A stretch of DNA of 64,000 nucleotides from Viscum album. Lineage: Eukaryota > Streptophyta > Magnoliopsida > Santalales > Viscaceae. The stretch's first letter is position 1, and each line of letters begins with the position of its first letter. The stretch covers positions 1,649,740,062 through 1,649,804,061 of the forward strand of contig OY728121.1 in assembly GCA_963277665.1 (NCBI GenBank), written 5' to 3'. Shown in pieces: positions 1 through 11,977 of the stretch. A program made the translations under genes and the position numbers. Under the pieces are notes generated by a model. It was not told the DNA's origin and made no database searches. It was given only the letters and a program-made list of their open reading frames with translations.

Positions 1-1587
1 TACATAAAAACAATTCATATTAACCTAGAAAATACGTGGATGGCATAAAAAGCCTCAATTTATATTAATTGTTATATTTATTATATCAATTATTTTAATC
101 TTTCATTGATAAAGTAATTACTACATCATCATTTTTTCTTAAATAAATTTAATTATTCAATATCTAAGAATTATAAATAAAATTCCATTATTTAGGAAAT
201 AATTTTATCTTTCTAATGAATAATTGTAGTCGAATTTATGTTATATATTACCATATATTAAAAATGTTTTATTTATTAAACTTTTAATTTAACTCTTTTA
301 TTGCTTCTTTAAATAAAATAATAATAAATTTTCTAATCTAATAAAAGTGTACCAATATAATCATATTATATTGATAAGGTTGGTTTTGGTCAAAATTCAT
401 TTATCCAGTAGAATTATGGCATGTGTAAGGGTAATTATAATACCATTTTTACCTTTAATTACCTTATTTACTTTTATCGGTGGTAAATAAAAGTAAATAG
501 TTACTATTCATAAAAAATTATATTCAACATATTTAACCACATTTTACTTTTTGGTGTCAACTGTGTCTCCCAGATTTTTGAAATTCAATTTACAAAAGTT
601 GTAAAATTTCTTTTTATCCAAATTTGAAAATGTGCATAAAAGGTTGGTATAAGACATTAAAAAGTTCAATGAAATTTTATACATATAATTTTATTATAAA
701 ATGACTCAAATTAATTATATTTAACTTATATATGTATTATAAATATATTTTGATATAAAATAAATTTAAATAAGAAGTCGGGTTTAAATAGTAACATAGT
801 GTTTTTAACTATTCATCAAAAATTGAATGTTTTCATAAAAATTCCAAAAATTCACCCTAAGATAATGTTGATATTCCAGATTCAAAATTGAATTATATTG
901 TACCAAATTCAAAGAATAGAATTTTAATTAATACATTTAAAATTTACTCCCTTTGTAAAAACAAAAAGAGGGCTTTTAAAAAGTAAAAACTATCAAAAGA
1001 TTGATACATGTCTGTGTCAAATTTAAATGTGAAATTACTTATAATGACCTAAATTGTAATAAATGATAAAAATATAATCTAATTATACTTAAAAACCATT
1101 GAAAATAATAATTTAACACTATAATTTATTTCAATTAAAAAATCTGTATTCAAAAAAAAATTGTATTTTCACTATTCATCAAAATATGAAAGTTATCAGA
1201 AAAGTACCAAAAATTTATCCAATATTAATTATTATTTACCTATTCTAAATAACAATTTATTTTCATTAAATTTAATATATTAAGGTTTAAAATATTGGTT
1301 TTAAAAAGGTTTTACCATTTAAAGGCGTTAAAATTTCTTTTTTTGAAAAATACTTCTTTTATATAAAAAAATGAATTTATTCTTATATTATTACTAATAA
1401 ACACATAGTATGGATTTTAAAATAATATGGAGTGTATAAAATTAAAAATTCAGTTAATACTATTCATAACTGCTTTTTCAATGGCTAGTTTGGTAAGTCG
1501 TGGTGTGCTCGAAATTGGTGTTGCATGTAGCGCATGTTATTGAATTTTTTTAAGAGTTAACGTACTATTAAATCTTGGGGGGTCACA
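1..1587 (-). repeat. LARD-A 3' LTR, 5' portion only
   Basis: On the minus strand this begins TGTGACCCCCCAAG at 1587, directly after the polypurine tract. It aligns with the start of the 5' LTR at 8376 and, in reverse complement, with LARD-B's LTR start at 34878. The stretch around 1180-1230 mirrors LARD-B around 35190-35230 (a segment on a changed TTCGGATAACTTTCATAT theme). Only U3 sequence is present; the promoter and leader part lies left of the window. No coding sequence. Confidence 0.85.
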
Positions 1588-1601
1588 ATATCTCCTCCTT
1601 C
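1588..1601 (-). other. LARD-A polypurine tract
   Basis: The minus strand reads GAAGGAGGAGATA immediately before the 3' LTR, and a GAAATTTATTGAAG context matches the GAAATTCATTTTAAGG upstream of LARD-B's tract. This is where plus-strand DNA synthesis would be primed. Confidence 0.75.
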
Positions 1602-3021
1602 AATAAATTTCATCTTTTAAATTTGAAATTTTTCTTCCAAAATAAAAGGATAAAATAGAAAAATTCCTTTGTGGAAAACCTACATCGAAAATTGGGTTAA
1701 TGAAATTTTGTCTTAATAAGAGGGAAAGGGAAATGAAAAAGTCGCCACCCAATTATGATTTCAATTTAGAGAACATTGGTGGAAAATAGAGACACAAAAT
1801 TGGAAGAAAAATTTAAATATTTATGTTGATTGATTGAGGTCATCAATCACAAAAAATGTAAAATTAAGGGACACGAAGCCATCAATCTATATGATGTAAA
1901 ATATCAACAGTTCAACAAAACATAAGGTATTAGGATAAATTTTTTTTTGTTTTAATATCACTTAACTAATGTGTAAGAATTTATCTATGAATATAATATG
2001 AATAAAAAAATATATTTGACATATAGAGTTTCATCCTTCAACAAATTCCTACCACAAACTCATCTTTCACTACAAAAGATAATAGATTTCAGAAATATTC
2101 TATTTATCATAAACGTATTTGGTTCCAATAATAATGAACTTATAAATCATTTTTAGTCTTAAAATAACTCCATTATATAATCTAGGAAATCTCTTATGCT
2201 AGTGGTAGGTTATGCGCCCATGTTGCCCTTCAGTCACGGGTACAAGTCTCATGGCTTTGACGGACGCGACGAGTTTTCACCCGACCCCCAAGTTGTCCTT
2301 TTTATAATAATCCCAAAATAATATTAATAAATTTTTTATCCTTAAAAATAGTATCCAATTTCCAACTTAATCCATTCAAACCTTTAGACTTATCCAAAAT
2401 ACTTCTATTCGAACTCATTGTCCATAATTAACAAGGAAGGTAATCATAATGAAGATATCTGTTTTTCCACAGAATAACATGTGAATACTATCATCATGTA
2501 TTATCTTAAAACATGGTAACACCATAAATTACCCAAAAAACATGTTGAATAAATTTATGCTCCCTTCTTACTTATAGAATATTTGATATACTCCTTAAAT
2601 ACAAAAATTTTTATTACTCCAACAATGATGAAATAAAGAAACCATTAATCAGTTCCAAGGATGTCAATAATATCCAATATAATTTATCCAAATCAATCAT
2701 CTCTTATTCTAGAATCAATACCTCATTATCAAGACCATATTAAATTTTATCTTTCCTTCAACCATATATTTTCAAAAAAATATTATTTTGTTATTGATCC
2801 ACATTTCATAGAACCATTTAATCTCAAATCCTTAATGAAATAGTACTACAGTACAATCCTTACATACTACATAATTCATATAATGATTACACCTTTATAA
2901 GACACTCAAATGAAATAATTTTCTAATAAAATCATAAGAACACTAGTCATTCCTATTCATATGTGGTAGTATCATAACTTGATTATTATCCGACAACATC
3001 ATTTTTGACATACTTTGATGA
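1602..3021. other. LARD-A internal region downstream of gag, non-coding apart from the SINE-like unit
   Basis: In element orientation this lies between the gag remnant and the 3' LTR. Apart from the tRNA-derived unit at 2190-2305 I see no pol domain and no reading frame with family features. The short plus-strand open frame at 2661-2843 has no recognisable motif and is antisense to the element. The equivalent part of LARD-B is also non-coding. Confidence 0.6.
2190..2305 (+). repeat. tRNA-derived SINE-like unit inside LARD-A
   Basis: The head has an A-box-like stretch (TATGCTAGTGGTAGG, about 2195-2209) and a B-box-like stretch (GGGTACAAGTC, 2238-2248) at tRNA spacing, which is the internal pol III promoter layout of tRNA-derived SINEs. 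The tail reads CACCCGACCCCCAAGTTGTC then CTTTTT. The unit in LARD-B at 40323-40435 has the same head-to-tail organisation and nearly the same tail. Its GC content stands out from the AT-rich surroundings. It lies antisense to LARD-A about 600-720 bp from the 3' LTR, the same place and orientation as in LARD-B. No clear target-site duplication. A degraded tRNA pseudogene is the alternative, but the shared tail favours a SINE. Confidence 0.7.
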
Positions 3022-3215
3022 TTGGGACATTGATTCACGTAGTGTCCCAACTCCTTGCAGATGAACCATTATACATTTGAAACATTTTTCCTACCCTTGC
3101 AATCACATACATGGTGTCCTTTTTCTCCCCACTTATAACAAACTCAAATTCCCTTTAATAATTTACCAGGATGGCTCTTCCTATAGTTATCTCATATGGG
3201 AAAATCCTTTTTTCC
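3022..3215 (-). pseudogene. LARD-A gag remnant with two broken zinc knuckles
   Basis: Minus-strand translation gives, in order, a stretch GKKDFPI, a degraded CxxC-xxH-like segment (DNYRKSHPGKLLKG), a knuckle CYKWGEKGHHVCDC in which the second Cys is Trp, then CFKC followed after an insertion by GHYVNQCP. The same order (GKK, CKSCGKRHQGEC, CFGCGKEGHKASKC, CFKCGMYEHYANQC) occurs in LARD-B at 39358-39600. CX2CX4HX4C knuckles mark the nucleocapsid part of Gag, which binds element RNA. In-frame stops and a frameshift break the frame. No upstream Gag core is recognisable. Confidence 0.75.
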
Positions 3216-3947
3216 GTTCTTCCCATTATCTATCTTTCTCTATACAATCCTTTTTTCACTGGCATCCCTTTAAATCCATAGAAATTCAATAATTCATTAC
3301 TTATCTTATTAAAACATGATAATATTTCCTTATATGTTTAGAATACATGGAAGAATATTTCCCTTCTAAATGTTTTCATAATACCATGAAGATATGATCC
3401 TTCTTACTCTTTGGTTCATGCGTATTTCTGGAGTTCTCATTACTTCAACTCGACACCATTTCTAAACAATGGAATACAGTAGGCTAGTTTATGAATTGAA
3501 ACGCATAATTCAAAAATTGTAAAATACCTAATGAATATTGAAAAGTATATGAATATAATCCATAATCATAAAAATGTTTTCATCGAGGAAGTATTTACTC
3601 TTAAATCCATTGAAATGGTTTGTAAGGAAAATTTGAATTATACAAATAATATCCCTTGAGAGTTTCGTAACCAGGAGCGCAACATGGAATGTTGTCATGT
3701 ATCTCAATACCCTGGGTCTAGCTAGAAACTCCTTGTCAGTGTTTTCACTCCTAGGTACATCTGTGCCAGAACCGCCACTAATTTCTTGTATCCAGACATT
3801 GATTTATTGCTTGGAAAATTCAAAAAATCTGTACATTACCCAAATTATAGGAATTTCTTCTATACTAATCCTCAATGCCTATCTTAGTTTAATGTTTCAA
3901 AATCAGAGTTTATTTAAATCTATCACCAAGGACGTTTCTAAACTTCC
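3216..3947. other. LARD-A internal region between primer binding site and gag remnant
   Basis: Element leader sequence in minus orientation. The plus-strand open frame at 3697-3972 (91 codons) spans the primer binding site and the LTR edge, so it is chance. No domain seen in any frame. Confidence 0.5.
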
Positions 3948-3958
3948 TCAGATACCAA
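3948..3958 (-). other. LARD-A primer binding site (initiator Met tRNA type)
   Basis: The minus strand reads TTGGTATCTGA, one base off the TTGGTATCAGA used by LARD-B, and starts one base after the LTR end. It is complementary to the 3' end of plant initiator Met tRNA, the usual primer for these gypsy elements. It fixes the LTR boundary at 3960. Confidence 0.8.
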
Positions 3959-5532
3959 CTGTAATTCCATGACCCCAGAAGCCCAGAGCCGATGCATTAT
4001 TTCAATACAATGGCATGATTACAAGGAATCAAGTCCCGTTAGATCGATCAGTTTAGCAGTATTGGGAAATATATTACATACACGAATGTTACATTACACA
4101 TTCAAACATAAAACAAAACCTAAATAATAAATTTATAATTCCATAAATCCCCTAGATTAACCATGCATATCAACCATAATACACATCTTAGAATCCTGGG
4201 AAAACAAAATATAAGAAAGGGGTGAGCTCAAATGCTCAGTAATGGAAAATAATTATTCAGAAGCTATAAACTTTTATGGAATGATATGTAATAAAAAATA
4301 AAACCTCTTAAACATAAAATTTAACACAATATGGAGAAAATAAACAAACATTACCACATAAACATGCACATGGATATTCTAATAGCTGAATAATCACATG
4401 TAATAATTAAATTCATAATGAGGGAACGCCTAATTCCGGACATCATTACCAGATAGTCATGGCCTCGTGCCAAGACTAAAAATAATGTTATTTCAAGGCC
4501 TTGTTCCAAGATAGTAGTTTGTCTCATGAGACCTACTGATGAATTGAGGGGCTATAGAAGGCCCCACACGTCACTTACTAAGTCCATTGCATTACTCAAT
4601 TAAAAATGTTGAAACATAACATAAACATTCATATTAAAAATATCATATGAAATTTCAATATTTCAACCATAAATCATGAAGGGTTTAAAAATATAACACC
4701 CACATTCAAACATATCATAACTCATTCAATATAATATGGGAGATAGTATTATAATAAATCAAACTTATTCAAGAATAATATCCAGAAAAGAATGTTGACA
4801 CAGTTAAAAATGATCAACAAAACATTTTGAGAGAAAAAAACCCTTTAGTGAAATCATTTAAAAGTCACACATTTATAAATGAATTCAATTAAAATTAATT
4901 TTTGAATAAAATTTTACCATACCAATTTGAAACTTTTTAAATTAATTAACATTTTAAAACAATCATGTCCATATAAACAAATCCTTAAAACTATTTTGAA
5001 AACATGGACATTAATGTTAAAGATTTAGGAGAATAAATATTTAAAACATTTAAAAGAATTAGTTAAATATTACCTTAAGAGAATAATTTTTAAATTTATT
5101 TTATGAATCATGTACAAGGATAATAAATATTACCTGGAAAATAATTACACATAAACAATCTCGGATAATAATGAGATTGATGAATTAAACCTTACCTTGC
5201 ACATTCCTTTGGTCTAGGGTTTGTTTAACCTCCCGTATAATGATAATAGAATGTTATTAAATTATACCAGAACCATATTAATATTTATTATATCATACAT
5301 GATTCATTTATGACTTTATACTACCCCTTTAAAAATTATTTCCATATTAAATTAACATTTCGGGTAATAATCAATTTCTTTATCGTATGTGTTTTAACTC
5401 GTTATTCTTGATTGTATCATTTAGATCATGATTTAAATACATCCATAATATAAAACATGACTTATATATAATATATATTTAGAATATATATATTTATAAT
5501 ATATAGATATATGATACGGAAATCACTGTTTA

Positions 5533-5965
5533 TGGAGACGGTAGACCGTACGCACGCATAAATGAGGTTTCCGTTTTCATATCATATTGAATGCAAGTAA
5601 GTAAATAAGATATATGTAAGTAAATAGATATATATATATATACATCTCAAGTAGAATTATCATGTCATATAATACATAATTATTAATAATATATATTTTT
5701 ATAATCATTATTTAATGGTGAACCTCAAAATGAATCATATCGTGTCTTGCAGACGGTAAGTCGTACGTACACACAAGTGATGATATAATTTTTTTAATGA
5801 TTAAAAGGTGTGGAATTGGATAGTATATTAATTTTATATATAAATTATCATGTTATTTTCATTATTTATATACATATTACACATCATTATATCCATCCAA
5901 ATATCATAGTGCTGAATAAGAAATTACACCACAGCGTAGAGACGATAAGCCGTATATGCGGATGC
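5533..5965 (-). repeat. Three copies of an iterated leader motif in LARD-A's LTR
   Basis: Copies at about 5533-5556, 5744-5774 and 5933-5965. The minus-strand consensus resembles GCGTACGGTCTACCGTCTCC and its variants. The same motif occurs twice in each LARD-B LTR and three times in chromovirus C, always downstream of the TATA box and spaced about 160-210 bp. CpG-containing sequence is rare in this window, so its retention here stands out. Confidence 0.7.
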
Positions 5966-6300
5966 ATGATGACATTATAATTAATAGGACTGATAGAATA
6001 AATAATATAGTTGAACAATATTAATAGTAACATCAATGTATGAGTAAGTTACTACATTTATTATTTTTTTATGGAAATAAAAAAAAAGTGGAATAAAATT
6101 TAAACTTTGGAAGTGCTGATAAAATAATTTCCTCTTCTTTGTGTGTTACCTTTTGATTTGAACAAAAAATCTCCTTAGGTTGGACTTATGCTCAATGTAA
6201 GTCCTATAGGTTGAAGTGAGGGATGTTGGGAAGATATTTGGGCTTGGTTTGGATGAGAAAAATGGCTTTGGATGTGTGATTTTGAGAGAATGGGAAGTAC

Positions 6301-6309
6301 CCTTTTACA
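6301..6309 (-). promoter_or_regulatory. Decayed LARD-A TATA box
   Basis: The minus strand reads TGTAAAAGG followed by GTACTTCCC, aligning with TATAAAAGGGCACCTCC in LARD-B. The second base change would weaken it as a TATA box. Confidence 0.6.
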
Positions 6310-8376
6310 ATAGAGGTGAGGGTCACTTTAGAAAAAGTTTGAAATATGAATTTATTATAAAATCATTCTCGTTTTATAATGGATTAAAATTATTTTATTT
6401 CTAATATAAGGTGGTTATGGGTAGAAATCCTCTCAAACAATAGGTTTTATACAAGTTTAGGTAACCATATTAACTCTATGTTTTAGAATTAACTCATAGT
6501 TAAATAGTTTATCCTTTACCATGTCCTCTTCTATTATTATAATAAATGGTTAATAAACATATTATAAAAATCCAAGTGAACCCCAGGTGGTTCATTATTA
6601 AAATATATAATCTTATTTATATCCTTTTTCTAAACATTTGATTTTATAAATATTATATCATTTAATAATATAGTGTTTGTTTTAAAAACTCATTTATTTC
6701 AATTTTGACACTATTTGGTATTTTGTTTTAGTTACAATCATAAAAACTTTATCACTTAAAAAAAATTATTTAATCAATACAAAAATTTTATATTAAGCTA
6801 TAAAATTAGTGGATGGAAACAAAAAAAACTCAATTTGAAATTATTGTTATATTTATAATATCAATTATTTTAATCTTTCAATGATAAAATAATTACTGCA
6901 TCATCATTGTTTCATAAATACATTTAATTATTTAATCATTAAAAATAATAAATAAAATACCATTATGTAGGAAATAATATTAGACTTATAATAAATATTT
7001 ATAGTCGAACTTATATTATATATATCCTTTATTAGAAATGATTTAGTTATTTAACTTTGAATTTAACACTTTTAACTATTTATTAACTAAAATAATAATA
7101 AATGTCCTAATCTAATACAAATGAACCAAAAGGATCATATTTTATTCCTAAGGTTTTTTTGGCCTAAATACATTAATCCAATTGAATTAGGACATGTGTT
7201 TTGGCAATTATAAAATATTTTTTACCTTTAATTACCTTATTTACTTTTAACCATGGTAAATAAAAGTCAAAAGATACTATTCATCAAACATTATTTTCAT
7301 CTAATTGGACCACCTTTTACTTACTGATTTCAACCTTGTCTCTTTTTTTTATTCAATTCACAGAAGTGGTAAAATTTTGTTTTATGCAAATTTAAAAATG
7401 TGCATAGAAGGTGGGTAAAAGACCTTAAAAAGTTCAATAAAATTGATACAACGAATTTTATTATAAAATGACTACAATGAATTAAATTGAACTTATATAG
7501 GTATTATATATATATTTTCACTTAAATTGAATTTAAATAAAATAAATAATTATTTAAATAAAATGTCTGTTTGGAACAGTAACTTAGTGTTTTTCACTAT
7601 TTATCCAAAGTTGATAATTTTCTGAAAAATACCAAAAAATCACAATAAGATAATTTTGATATTAAAAATTGAAAAATTAATCTATTTTACAAAATTGAAA
7701 ACATATAATTTTCATGGTTCAATTAAAAATTTATTCCTATTGCCAAAACCAAAAAGCGGGTTTTTAAAAAGTAAAAACTATCAAAACATTAACATATGTT
7801 AATGTCAAATATAAATGTGAAATTACTTATAATGACCTAAATTGTATTAAATGAGAAAAATATAATATAATTATACTTCCAAACCATTAAAATGAATAAT
7901 TTAACACTATAAAATATTTCAATTTAATTTTTTTTCAATTAAAATTTATTATTTTTTACTATTCATCAAATTAGAAAAGTTATTAGAAAATTACCAAAAA
8001 GTTATACAAACTAAATTTTAATGTCCATGTTCTAAAGAAGAATTTAAATTCATTAAATTATATATATATAAGTGTCAAATATTGGTTTTAAAAAATGGTT
8101 CACCATTAAAAGGTGATAAAATTTAATTTTTGAAAAAATACTTCTTTTATCTGAAAAAATGATTTTGTTCTTATATACTATCTATGAAACACATAATATG
8201 GATTCTAAAATTATATGGAGTATATAAAATTCAAAATTAAGTTAATAATATTCATAACCTAATTTTGAATAGCTAGTTTGGTATGTCACAATGTGCTTGA
8301 ACTCAGTGTTGCGTGTAGTGCAAGTTATTGAATTACTTTGAAGAGATAACGTACTATGAAATCATGGGGTGTTACA

Positions 8377-8640
8377 ATCATGGGAAGTTTTATATTCCCC
8401 ACACTATCCATTCTATAAATTATTTTGATTATTTATGTGATCTTGGTTCTTCCATCATTGTGATTCATCACTTCGTGTTCTCAACACTGATAATAGGACA
8501 ATTTAAGCACACAAGAGTGATGGTTCAACTTGAAAACAAATGTATTTGTTTTCCAATTGGAGTTTTTATGATGTTCTTATATATGAAAAAGGATGGACGT
8601 TTTTAGGAGACATATTTGTTCTTTCAAGGGATGAAAAAAA
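8377..8640 (+). pseudogene. Athila-type aspartic protease fragment
   Basis: The reading frame from 8377 gives HGKFYIPHTIHSINYFDYLC, then DLGSSIIVIHHFVF and FKHTRVMVQLENKC. This follows the plant gypsy protease pattern PGxFxIPCxIG..FxxALCDLGASINLMP..KLGLGEPxxTxxxLQLADRS. The catalytic D-(S/T/L)-G triad is kept as DLG with Ser replacing Ala. A stop follows GRF at about 8603, and the match continues in another frame as GDIFVLSRDEKKN, corresponding to the conserved FIVLDMEED, so a frameshift lies near 8600. Retroviral-type proteases cut the Gag-Pol polyprotein. The apparent Met start at 8328 lies inside LARD-A's LTR and is an artefact. Confidence 0.75.
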
Positions 8641-9178
8641 GAATCTGGCTATTAACCAATAAATTTTCGAATAGAATTCCTAAATTAGGAAAATATAGTA
8701 ACAAATTTACATAATGGAACCCTTAACATTGATCATGGAGTGAAAATGATGAAATTAAATATTATTGAATCCATGAAGCACCATTCATTTACTAGTTTTC
8801 TATTTTGAAATTCACATAAATATGTTAGTAAATCTATTTAAGATTCTAGTATCTTCAATGAATTCTTGGCCTTATATGATCAATTTTCCATTTCAAATAC
8901 AATGGAATAGGTGTGTTTCCCAAAAAATGGAAATTATGATTTTATATCGAAAGAAGAGACAACCTTGGTTTTTTTTGATAAATAATTAGATGATATATAA
9001 GGGGAAAAATTTCCATTATTCATTACTAATTACCAATACAAAACCCATGAAAAATCCTTGATTGACTTTTTGTAAAAAAAACTTACAATCCATATGGTAG
9101 AGGTTAGGTGATATACCTATAATTAATCCTACAATTCACTCACATATAATATTATTGTAGGGGTATTGTATAACTGTT
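8641..9178. other. Decayed Athila protease-to-RT linker
   Basis: This spans the stretch that in Athila-type elements joins protease to reverse transcriptase. I recognise no conserved block; stops are dense in all frames. Confidence 0.4.
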
Positions 9179-9284
9179 AAACAACCCCAAAAAATGCTAA
9201 TCCACACTATCCTGGAGGTTGTAAATAAGGATATAGTAAAGTTATTTATAGATGAAACCATGTATGAAATTTCCAATTTCCATC
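9179..9284 (+). pseudogene. Athila-type reverse transcriptase, N-terminal scrap
   Basis: One frame reads KQPQKMLIHTILEVVNKDI then VKLFIDETMYEISNF. It parallels the family block QPQRRLNPxMxEVVxKEVxKLLDAGIIYPISDS that precedes the RT fingers. It is followed by unrelated low-complexity sequence, so the catalytic RT is missing. Confidence 0.7.
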
Positions 9285-9400
9285 ATCATCAAGGTAAACA
9301 TTTTTTAAATAAAATAATATAGAATTTTCTTAAATACTATTGGGCAAGTCTCGTGAAATATACACCCTAGTATACCCAAACAAATTTCCTAGATAAAGTT

Positions 9401-9565
9401 TCTAACTGGTTGATTAAAGATATTTTGGAGAAAAGAGTTAAACCCAACTGGATGAATTAGATCAAAAAGATTGAAAAAATATTATGGGACTACTGTATAT
9501 CCTAAAAGAAACTAATTATTATGATCCCATATAGGTTGATTTATGGAAAATGTTATCATTTTACA
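9401..9565 (+). pseudogene. Athila/Tat-type integrase C-terminal scrap
   Basis: A single frame with two stops reads SNWLIKDILEKRVKPNW, then KILWDYC, then MIPYRLIYGKCYHF. The family block is [61 protein letters not shown]. The match stops at the His-Phe, where the Tekay LTR0 sequence begins, so this is also the insertion or truncation point of the tandem array. Confidence 0.8.
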
Positions 9566-11977
9566 ATATAAGGGTTTTATTCTGAATGGAGAAAAACCTT
9601 TTTCAGCATTGATATTTTCTGAAAAATTCTCCATTGGAGTAAAAAAAACTTATTTCATTATTTTGAAAAAAAAAACTAATACTTATCTAGAAATACCATA
9701 GTATAGCTACATCTCTGGGTTATCAATTGAACACTAGAGTCCTAGATATGAGATCTTAGAGAGGTGTTGGAGAACAAAATCAGATTGAAGGATCAAATCA
9801 TTATCACATGGATCTCCATCAATATTGGAGTTCAATAAAATTTCCAATGATTTTGGAACATGATCATGCTTCATCAGTAACCTATCCAAAATTGTGGTAG
9901 GATGTTGTTTTATGAGTATTTATCCTTGTTTTAATATCACTTTGACAAATTTTAATCAATCATCTGATGAATATATTTGTTCATCGACCATATTTAATGT
10001 ATGTAATTATTTTTCAGGGAACATGGGGGGGGGGGTTCTTGCTATTTATTTAATATATATTCATTATTCATTCTAAATAGAATGAATCAATAATAACATG
10101 AACATTATCTAAGGACTTTTCCCTGTTTTTTGTTTTTATCATTTGTTCCCTCATTATTCCTTCATTCATCATCAATGTTAATTTTTTCTGGTGGCTCCAA
10201 AAATACCCTACAATCAATCGTTTCAAATCCATTTATTGGAAAAATAGATTAATACTATAGATCTAGGTTTTCAGTTATGGTGGGCTCAAACTGTGATGTT
10301 GGTTGTGAATGATCAGGACTGGATCATAGATTCTTCATTCATAAGTTTGGCGCATGATTATGAAACTAGCGATGGTGGAATTTTTCGACTCAATTAGGCG
10401 ACTAGATTCATGATGGCAGAGACAATAAAGATCAGCCAAATCTGATCTACATTTACTGGAATGATTCATTGTGGGATTGTAGGACAGAGTCTCGGTCAAT
10501 TTTTTTGAAGTATATCTATAGTTTATTGAAACTTACGCACTACACAGTGTGTAATCTGTTGATACACGCCATGGGGGGACCGGATTGTGATGTTAGGGCT
10601 TCCACGAGTGGTAAAAGTATGACATATTGTGTGAAATCTTCCTCACACCATTTGACCTCTACCTAGTAGCTTGACATGTATTTTAGGGGATACAAATCCA
10701 CAGTGATAACAAGGAAGATGAAAATGGGATGAGTAAATGGGAACAACCCATTACTCGAACCCATCTAGGTAGCAGAATAAACATTAGTAAATTGAAATGA
10801 CAAGATGTACCCAAGTGTGGGTAGATGTAAATGAGCACAAACACATGTAGGTATGGGATTAGTGGAACACACTATATACCATACATGAACACCAAGTAAA
10901 ATCTCAAAGAAGACATGGAGACGTTGTTCCCCTCAGCATAAACTAGATTCCTTAGGGGTGTTTCCCTCAATCCATCCTGATGAGGGTATAGTGTGGAATT
11001 ACATCATGAGCATAGTAATATGATTCTATATAGGGGATTAGTTTTAGATATAGTTATTGTAATCTCTTATAGAGACCACAATGGGATCCTCTATCAAATT
11101 CTCACTTAGGTGGGGTTCTTGGAATCATTATGACCAACTAGACATGGGTATTGATCCCCTTAGTAGTGGGTTAATGCATATTGGGTTGTTGGTATACCCC
11201 ATGGTCTTGGGTGTGTTCCTTATCCAAGTATCAATCTATTTAGAATTCCAGTGTGTACTTCTGTAGGTAGAGACCTCACAAGAAGAAAAATTTTCATGGA
11301 TGCCATCACTTCCATCCTACCTTTGGAGTGAGTTCTCATGGTAATGTGTGGTTTTAGACACTTTGAGAAGAATCTCGGGAAGACCTTGCAGTTGTGACCT
11401 TAATTTGAGATATAGTGTCTACCATGAGTATATATATATATATTTCATTATACATGTTATATTATGATTGAATAATCCTGTGATGAGATAAATATTATTT
11501 ATTCATTATGTTTAGTGATTTTGGGGGTGTAATACTAGGTATTGTTATACACTCCCTTTCATGGGCTCTTCCCACACGTGTCATGGTTTATACAGAAGAC
11601 CGAATGTTCGATGGGATTCTTGATGGACCTAGAGGAGATGAAGATTATATCATGATAGAAATAACATGGTTTGTTCTAGGATTCACATTTAACTATACTC
11701 CACTTTTATTACAAGGTTGATCTTATTCACTGTTTTGGTGGGAAGGAATTTTTCCCCTATTGAATCTTAGATTTTTGTTATAATCTAATTGTGTGATTTA
11801 TACTTTTTCATGATTTGGGTATCAATTTTATTTTATATTAAATCATTGTGTAGACATAGATACATGTTTGCGTGTGAGTATATGGACATTAGGTTAAGGC
11901 CTCCCATGTGAGTGTTTTTCCTATTCGATGTTTGTATCTAGCCCTTGGAATAACAGAGGTGGGATTAGTCTAGTCAC
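9566..11977 (+). repeat. LTR0 of the Tekay array, 5' truncated
   Basis: It is the most diverged of the four LTRs but aligns through 9660-9900 with 17250-17460 (TATA region, ATCTTAGAGAGG), 10100-10250 with 17650-17800, and 10460-10640 with 18020-18200. It lacks about 0.7 kb that LTR1 has at 19560-20300, including the CACTA fragment. The expected TATA box reads CTAGAAATACC near 9681, so it is broken. The short open frames at 9894-10076, 10469-10666, 11081-11266 and 11508-11720 have no counterparts in the other LTRs and are chance. A (TA)n run sits at about 11423-11442. Confidence 0.7.

Larger units (their letters stand above)
1..8376 (-). mobile_element. LARD-A: non-autonomous Tekay-related LTR retrotransposon, 3' end outside the window
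   Basis: Read on the minus strand the element runs 5' LTR (8376 to 3960), primer binding site, a short internal region (3959 to 1588), polypurine tract, then the start of the 3' LTR (1587 to 1), which leaves the window. The two LTR starts align with each other and with the start of LARD-B's LTR. Long LTRs of about 4.4 kb around an internal region of about 2.4 kb with only a gag remnant fit a large retrotransposon derivative (LARD), a class that depends on proteins from an autonomous relative. The right-hand junction lies just upstream of an Athila-type protease relic, so the element inserted into an older gypsy copy. No target-site duplication can be tested because the left end is missing. 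It looks older than LARD-B: TATA box, splice signals and zinc knuckles are all damaged. Confidence 0.85.
3960..8376 (-). repeat. LARD-A 5' LTR
   Basis: About 4.4 kb, from TGTAACACCCCATGATTTCA at 8376 down to ..GGAATTACA at 3960, next to the primer binding site. Collinear with LARD-B's LTR throughout: U3 start with the iterated GTGTTGCGTGTA-type motif, decayed TATA at 6301-6309, an iterated CGTACG-type motif at 5533-5965, a conserved 5' splice-like site at about 5192-5200 with a stem-loop after it (5155-5179), and an acceptor-like TTTTCCCAG at about 4193. No coding sequence; the open frames at 6216-6404 and similar are antisense or chance. Confidence 0.85.
8377..9565 (+). mobile_element. Athila/Tat-type Ty3/gypsy relic, interrupted on both sides
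   Basis: Pieces of a gypsy polyprotein appear in the right order on the plus strand: protease (8377-8640), start of reverse transcriptase (9179-9284) and a C-terminal integrase piece (9401-9565). The distance from RT start to integrase end is far too short, so most of RT, RNase H and integrase has been lost by deletion. LARD-A bounds it on the left and the truncated LTR0 of the Tekay array on the right. The wording of the conserved stretches (CDLGSSI, QPQK..EVVNKDIVKL, IPYRLIYGK) fits the Athila/Tat group rather than chromoviruses. Confidence 0.75.

Noticed and set aside
3697..3972. 91-codon plus-strand open frame
   Set aside because: It crosses the LARD-A primer binding site and LTR end antisense to the element and lacks any motif.
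8328..8376. Met start and first residues of the open frame 8328-8606
   Set aside because: These codons lie in the LARD-A LTR; only the part from 8377 belongs to the Athila protease, so the frame is an accidental fusion.
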